A stretch of DNA of 27,354 nucleotides from Chara braunii (Eukaryota; Streptophyta; Charophyceae; Charales; Characeae). Shown here one piece after another: positions 25,174-27,354 of this stretch. The notes beneath the pieces are model-generated. The model saw only the letters and a program-made list of their open reading frames with translations. It searched no databases and was not told the origin of the DNA. The stretch covers positions 5,768,014 to 5,795,367 of the forward strand of contig BFEA01000012.1 in the NCBI GenBank assembly GCA_003427395.1, given 5' to 3'. The position numbers and the translations under genes were made by a program. Each line of letters begins with the position of its first letter. Positions within the stretch are counted from its first letter, which is position 1.

Positions 25174-25620
25174 TGCAAGGGCTATATGACGAAGGTCAGG
25201 GTCGATTATTCGCTGCTTCCACTTGGCGTACGGATTCGGTACCTGTAAGATGAAGCTCGCTGTTAGGACCACGTACTCCGAATCGTAATGTACGGTGTTC
25301 TGTCCTTTCTGCCCGCGGTGCGCAGCACCTGTATTCAGAAACGGAAAACGGGAAAGCTCTCGTTTGTGGTCCATAGCTTCGTGGGTGGCAGCGTTCGATA
25401 GCAGGTGCACTGTTCCATGTGGCATCGCCAGGCACTGCAACCCCTCCCACACAGCTGAGTATGGAGGCCCATCAGTACAGTTGGGAACAGTGGAAGTGTA
25501 TTCTCTGGGCATGCACCTCCACCCAGTGGTCCTTCAAAGCCAGTCTCCCCCTTCTTTGTTCCCAGTTCGTCCGATGGGAGGTCGCTGGAGGACACGAGGG
25601 AGTACTTGCGCCGGCGCGCA
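25174..25620. other. Upstream region of the trihelix gene
   Basis: The trihelix reading frame stays open upstream of its first ATG back to the stop at 25,456-25,458. The 5' end could therefore lie further upstream without a conventional ATG, or a short upstream exon could join here. Competing frames from 25,295 and 25,419 have no domain. No TATA box is obvious. Confidence 0.35.
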
Positions 25621-26730
25621 ATGCGGAGCTCAAGCAACGAAGACCAAACAGCGGTCTCACCTATAACCAGCGCTCACACTTTCAGCATGCCTCAACGGTC
25701 TATGGAGCAGTTACAGGAGCAGCCGTTGTTGTCTCCTCACTCCTCCGTTGGGCGGGTGGGAGGTGTAGACATGTCACAACAGGGTGTAGACGTGTCACAG
25801 TTAGAATCGCAGGCTGTTTGCGACATGCCACAATGTAGTTTGCTCTCTGCATCCGATGAGGCTGTGCAGCAGACAGGCCACAGTTTGCCAACTGCTGGCT
25901 TGGGCCCCTCTGGGACAGTGGTTTTGAGTGATCAGGAGCTGGGGTTCGGCAGTGTTGACTGGCCAGGCGATTGTGGGAATGGTTTGCCATACCAAATGGG
26001 GGGAGGGGATGAGGACTGTGCTGACTCACAGGCAGGAGGAGATCGTGGACATCAGCAGACGGAAGGTCGCGTGCAAGCGGATGGGACCCCAGGTGAGAAG
26101 CAGCCATGGGTGGGTGAGGAGCAGCATCTCTCTCCTCCCCCTGCTTGTGATGGCGCAGTCCCTGCTAATGGCGGTGATGGGTGTCAGCGTAATAGGCGCT
26201 GGAACGATGCTGAAACGCTTGCCCTCATCCGCGCGCATGGGGAGTACAGGGTTGCACGAGCAGTCGACTCTGAAGCTATAGGCAATGCTTGCTCTTTGAA
26301 TAAGAAATGGGAGGGTATATCAGCTGCCGTGTGTGCTGCTGGCTTCTGTAATGACGATGACTGTGAAAATAAGTGGAAGAACCTGTGGAGGTGGTATAGG
26401 AAGGTGCTGGTCCACGATCGCATCAGTGGAGTGCAGAGCTATTGGACCATGTCACCTGAGGAACGAGCGAATGATGGACTCAAGTTCCGCCTTCGAAGGT
26501 CCCGGTTTGATCTCATTGACTCCTTCAATATGAGAAACCCGACTGTCCATCCTGAAGGTGTTGTCGATCCTGGAGATGAGGAAGATGGGCGAGGACCAGG
26601 ACAGCGCAGTCAGGGTTCTCCTCCTGTGAGTGGTGGTAGGGCTGAGAGTGGGGTTGACGATGCACATGCTGAAGGGGCTGAAGTGGGAATGTCAGCAAAG
26701 CGCAGATGCACTGTCGCAAATGCCCGGTAA
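25621..26730 (+). CDS. Trihelix (Myb/SANT-like) DNA-binding protein
   Basis: I start at ATG 25,621 (369 residues), because the frame's only earlier start-like codon is TTG. Residues 1-190 are Ser/Gln/Gly-rich and probably disordered. Residues 192-302 form a Myb/SANT-like trihelix domain: RRWNDAETLALIRAH (helix 1, Trp194), NKKWEGISAAV (helix 2), CENKWKNLWRWYRKV (helix 3, recognition helix), then a Trp-containing YWTMSPEER stretch. The tail is acidic/Gly-rich and ends with KRRC, a small basic patch that may aid nuclear import. Trihelix proteins bind GT-type promoter elements; the same fold is also encoded by PIF/Harbinger transposons. The protein stops just as a coiled-coil frame begins. Confidence 0.8.
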   Translation: MRSSSNEDQTAVSPITSAHTFSMPQRSMEQLQEQPLLSPHSSVGRVGGVDMSQQGVDVSQLESQAVCDMPQCSLLSASDEAVQQTGHSLPTAGLGPSGTVVLSDQELGFGSVDWPGDCGNGLPYQMGGGDEDCADSQAGGDRGHQQTEGRVQADGTPGEKQPWVGEEQHLSPPPACDGAVPANGGDGCQRNRRWNDAETLALIRAHGEYRVARAVDSEAIGNACSLNKKWEGISAAVCAAGFCNDDDCENKWKNLWRWYRKVLVHDRISGVQSYWTMSPEERANDGLKFRLRRSRFDLIDSFNMRNPTVHPEGVVDPGDEEDGRGPGQRSQGSPPVSGGRAESGVDDAHAEGAEVGMSAKRRCTVANAR

Positions 26731-26987
26731 TCTCCGCAGTAATGAGGGAGCAGACAGACGCACTGAGGGAGCACAGTAGGCGATCGGTGGAGTGCACTGA
26801 ACTCACAGTGAAAGCCATGTACAAGCAGGCAGCAGTGCAACAACAGATTGGAAAGCTCACTGGCAAAGTTGCTCGGGAGGACATGGCTATTCGGAAGGAG
26901 ATTGCTCTTCTTATGGCAGACAAGCTTGAGAAGGGGTGGAACGCATTTGCTCCGCCATTGCGAGATTCGCAATCTTCCTCCTCATAA
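26706..26987 (+). CDS. Probable displaced C-terminal coiled-coil of the trihelix protein
   Basis: A 93-residue frame overlaps the end of the trihelix frame by 25 bases. It reads SAVMREQTDALREHSRRSVE, then ELTVKAMYKQAAVQQQ and REDMAIRKEIALLMADKLEK, a charged, Ala/Gln-rich stretch that looks like a helical dimerisation tail. Trihelix proteins often carry such a C-terminal coiled coil, so I infer that both frames once formed one protein, now separated by a small insertion or deletion near 26,700-26,745 (or joined by unrecognised splicing). As a separate gene it is unlikely. Confidence 0.5.
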   Translation: MHCRKCPVISAVMREQTDALREHSRRSVECTELTVKAMYKQAAVQQQIGKLTGKVAREDMAIRKEIALLMADKLEKGWNAFAPPLRDSQSSSS

Positions 26988-27276
26988 AGGCCACAAAAGT
27001 GTTAGTTTTGGAGTAGATGGTGTAGCAAATGATGCACTACTGGTCTGTTTTCTATTATCCAGGGTCTAGTTTCCATTGGTTTGGGTTCAGCTATCTATCT
27101 GTGTCAGGTTTTGATAGTGCTGCTCTGAAGACATCGTTTTATTGTGCTGGTTGGACTCCAATGTCCATGGCCCAGCAGATTTTCCGGTCAGTTTTGTAGA
27201 GTACTATGAACCAATACCCCTGATTATTGTGTGGTGGTTACCTTTTGAAGTTGGCAATCCGCCTACCTTTTTGAAT

Positions 27277-27277
<1 letters not shown>
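26988..27277 (+). other. 3' flank of the trihelix region
   Basis: About 290 T-rich bases follow the coiled-coil frame, with no further ORF of note and no clear polyadenylation signal recognised. Confidence 0.4.

Positions 27278-27354
<77 letters not shown>
27278..27354. repeat. (CT)n microsatellite at the window end
   Basis: Pure CT repeat of 77 bases running to the last base, so its true length is unknown; it may also be why the assembled sequence ends here. Confidence 0.95.

Noticed and set aside
25606-25620. Trihelix start at the TTG upstream of ATG 25,621
   Set aside because: TTG is not a normal start in a nuclear gene; the first ATG is used instead, although the frame is open further upstream.

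Overview
The window looks like nuclear DNA from a repeat-rich streptophyte (plant or charophyte alga). It carries a plant-type trihelix (Myb/SANT-like) protein, plant-style LINEs with CCHC and zf-RVT zinc motifs, tRNA-derived SINE-like units and a U6 snRNA-like sequence. No bacterial gene organisation is visible. A large charophyte genome such as Chara is my best guess, because trihelix genes are reported as strongly expanded there. That is inference; the sequence does not prove it.

Region 1 (1-12,490) is almost entirely non-coding. It holds two diverged copies of a roughly 5-kb element, copy A (about 480-5,295) and copy B (about 7,720-12,490), with the same modules in the same order. These are a cluster of short TCTTCC/GGAAGA hairpins, a GTT/GCT-rich tract, a conserved 300-bp block, an array of hairpins whose stems vary but stay paired around a constant core (CCCTAGGGTTAGGG in copy B, CCCTAAGTTGGG in copy A), and a block with very stable UACG-type tetraloop hairpins. 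Copy A also has an 850-bp tandem duplication. Each half of it contains a 300-bp inverted-repeat element that copy B lacks at the matching site. Between the copies lie AT-rich DNA, microsatellites, two tRNA-like SINE units and a U6-like sequence.

Region 2 (12,490-15,850) has no gene I can support. It is dense in perfect hairpins, a long inverted repeat, a 280-bp purine tract and a primer-binding-site-like sequence.

Region 3 (15,850-23,412) is a nested LINE. LINE-A, a decayed reverse transcriptase (RT) gene, is split at its KAYD motif by LINE-B. LINE-B ends in poly(A) and is flanked by a perfect 14-bp target-site duplication. It keeps ORF1 with a CCHC knuckle but has lost the endonuclease and RT, so ORF1 runs straight into the C-terminal tail of ORF2. 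Both LINEs end in a small perfect stem-loop just before the A-tail. LINE-A has further damage: an A-tailed insertion, a 28-bp frame-shifting duplication, a damaged catalytic box and a 46-bp inverted repeat at its end.

Region 4 (23,412-27,354) has direct repeats, a minus-strand tRNA-like unit, two inverted-repeat MITEs and the only credible protein gene. That gene is a 369-residue trihelix protein whose probable coiled-coil tail lies in another frame just downstream. The window ends in a (CT)n microsatellite.
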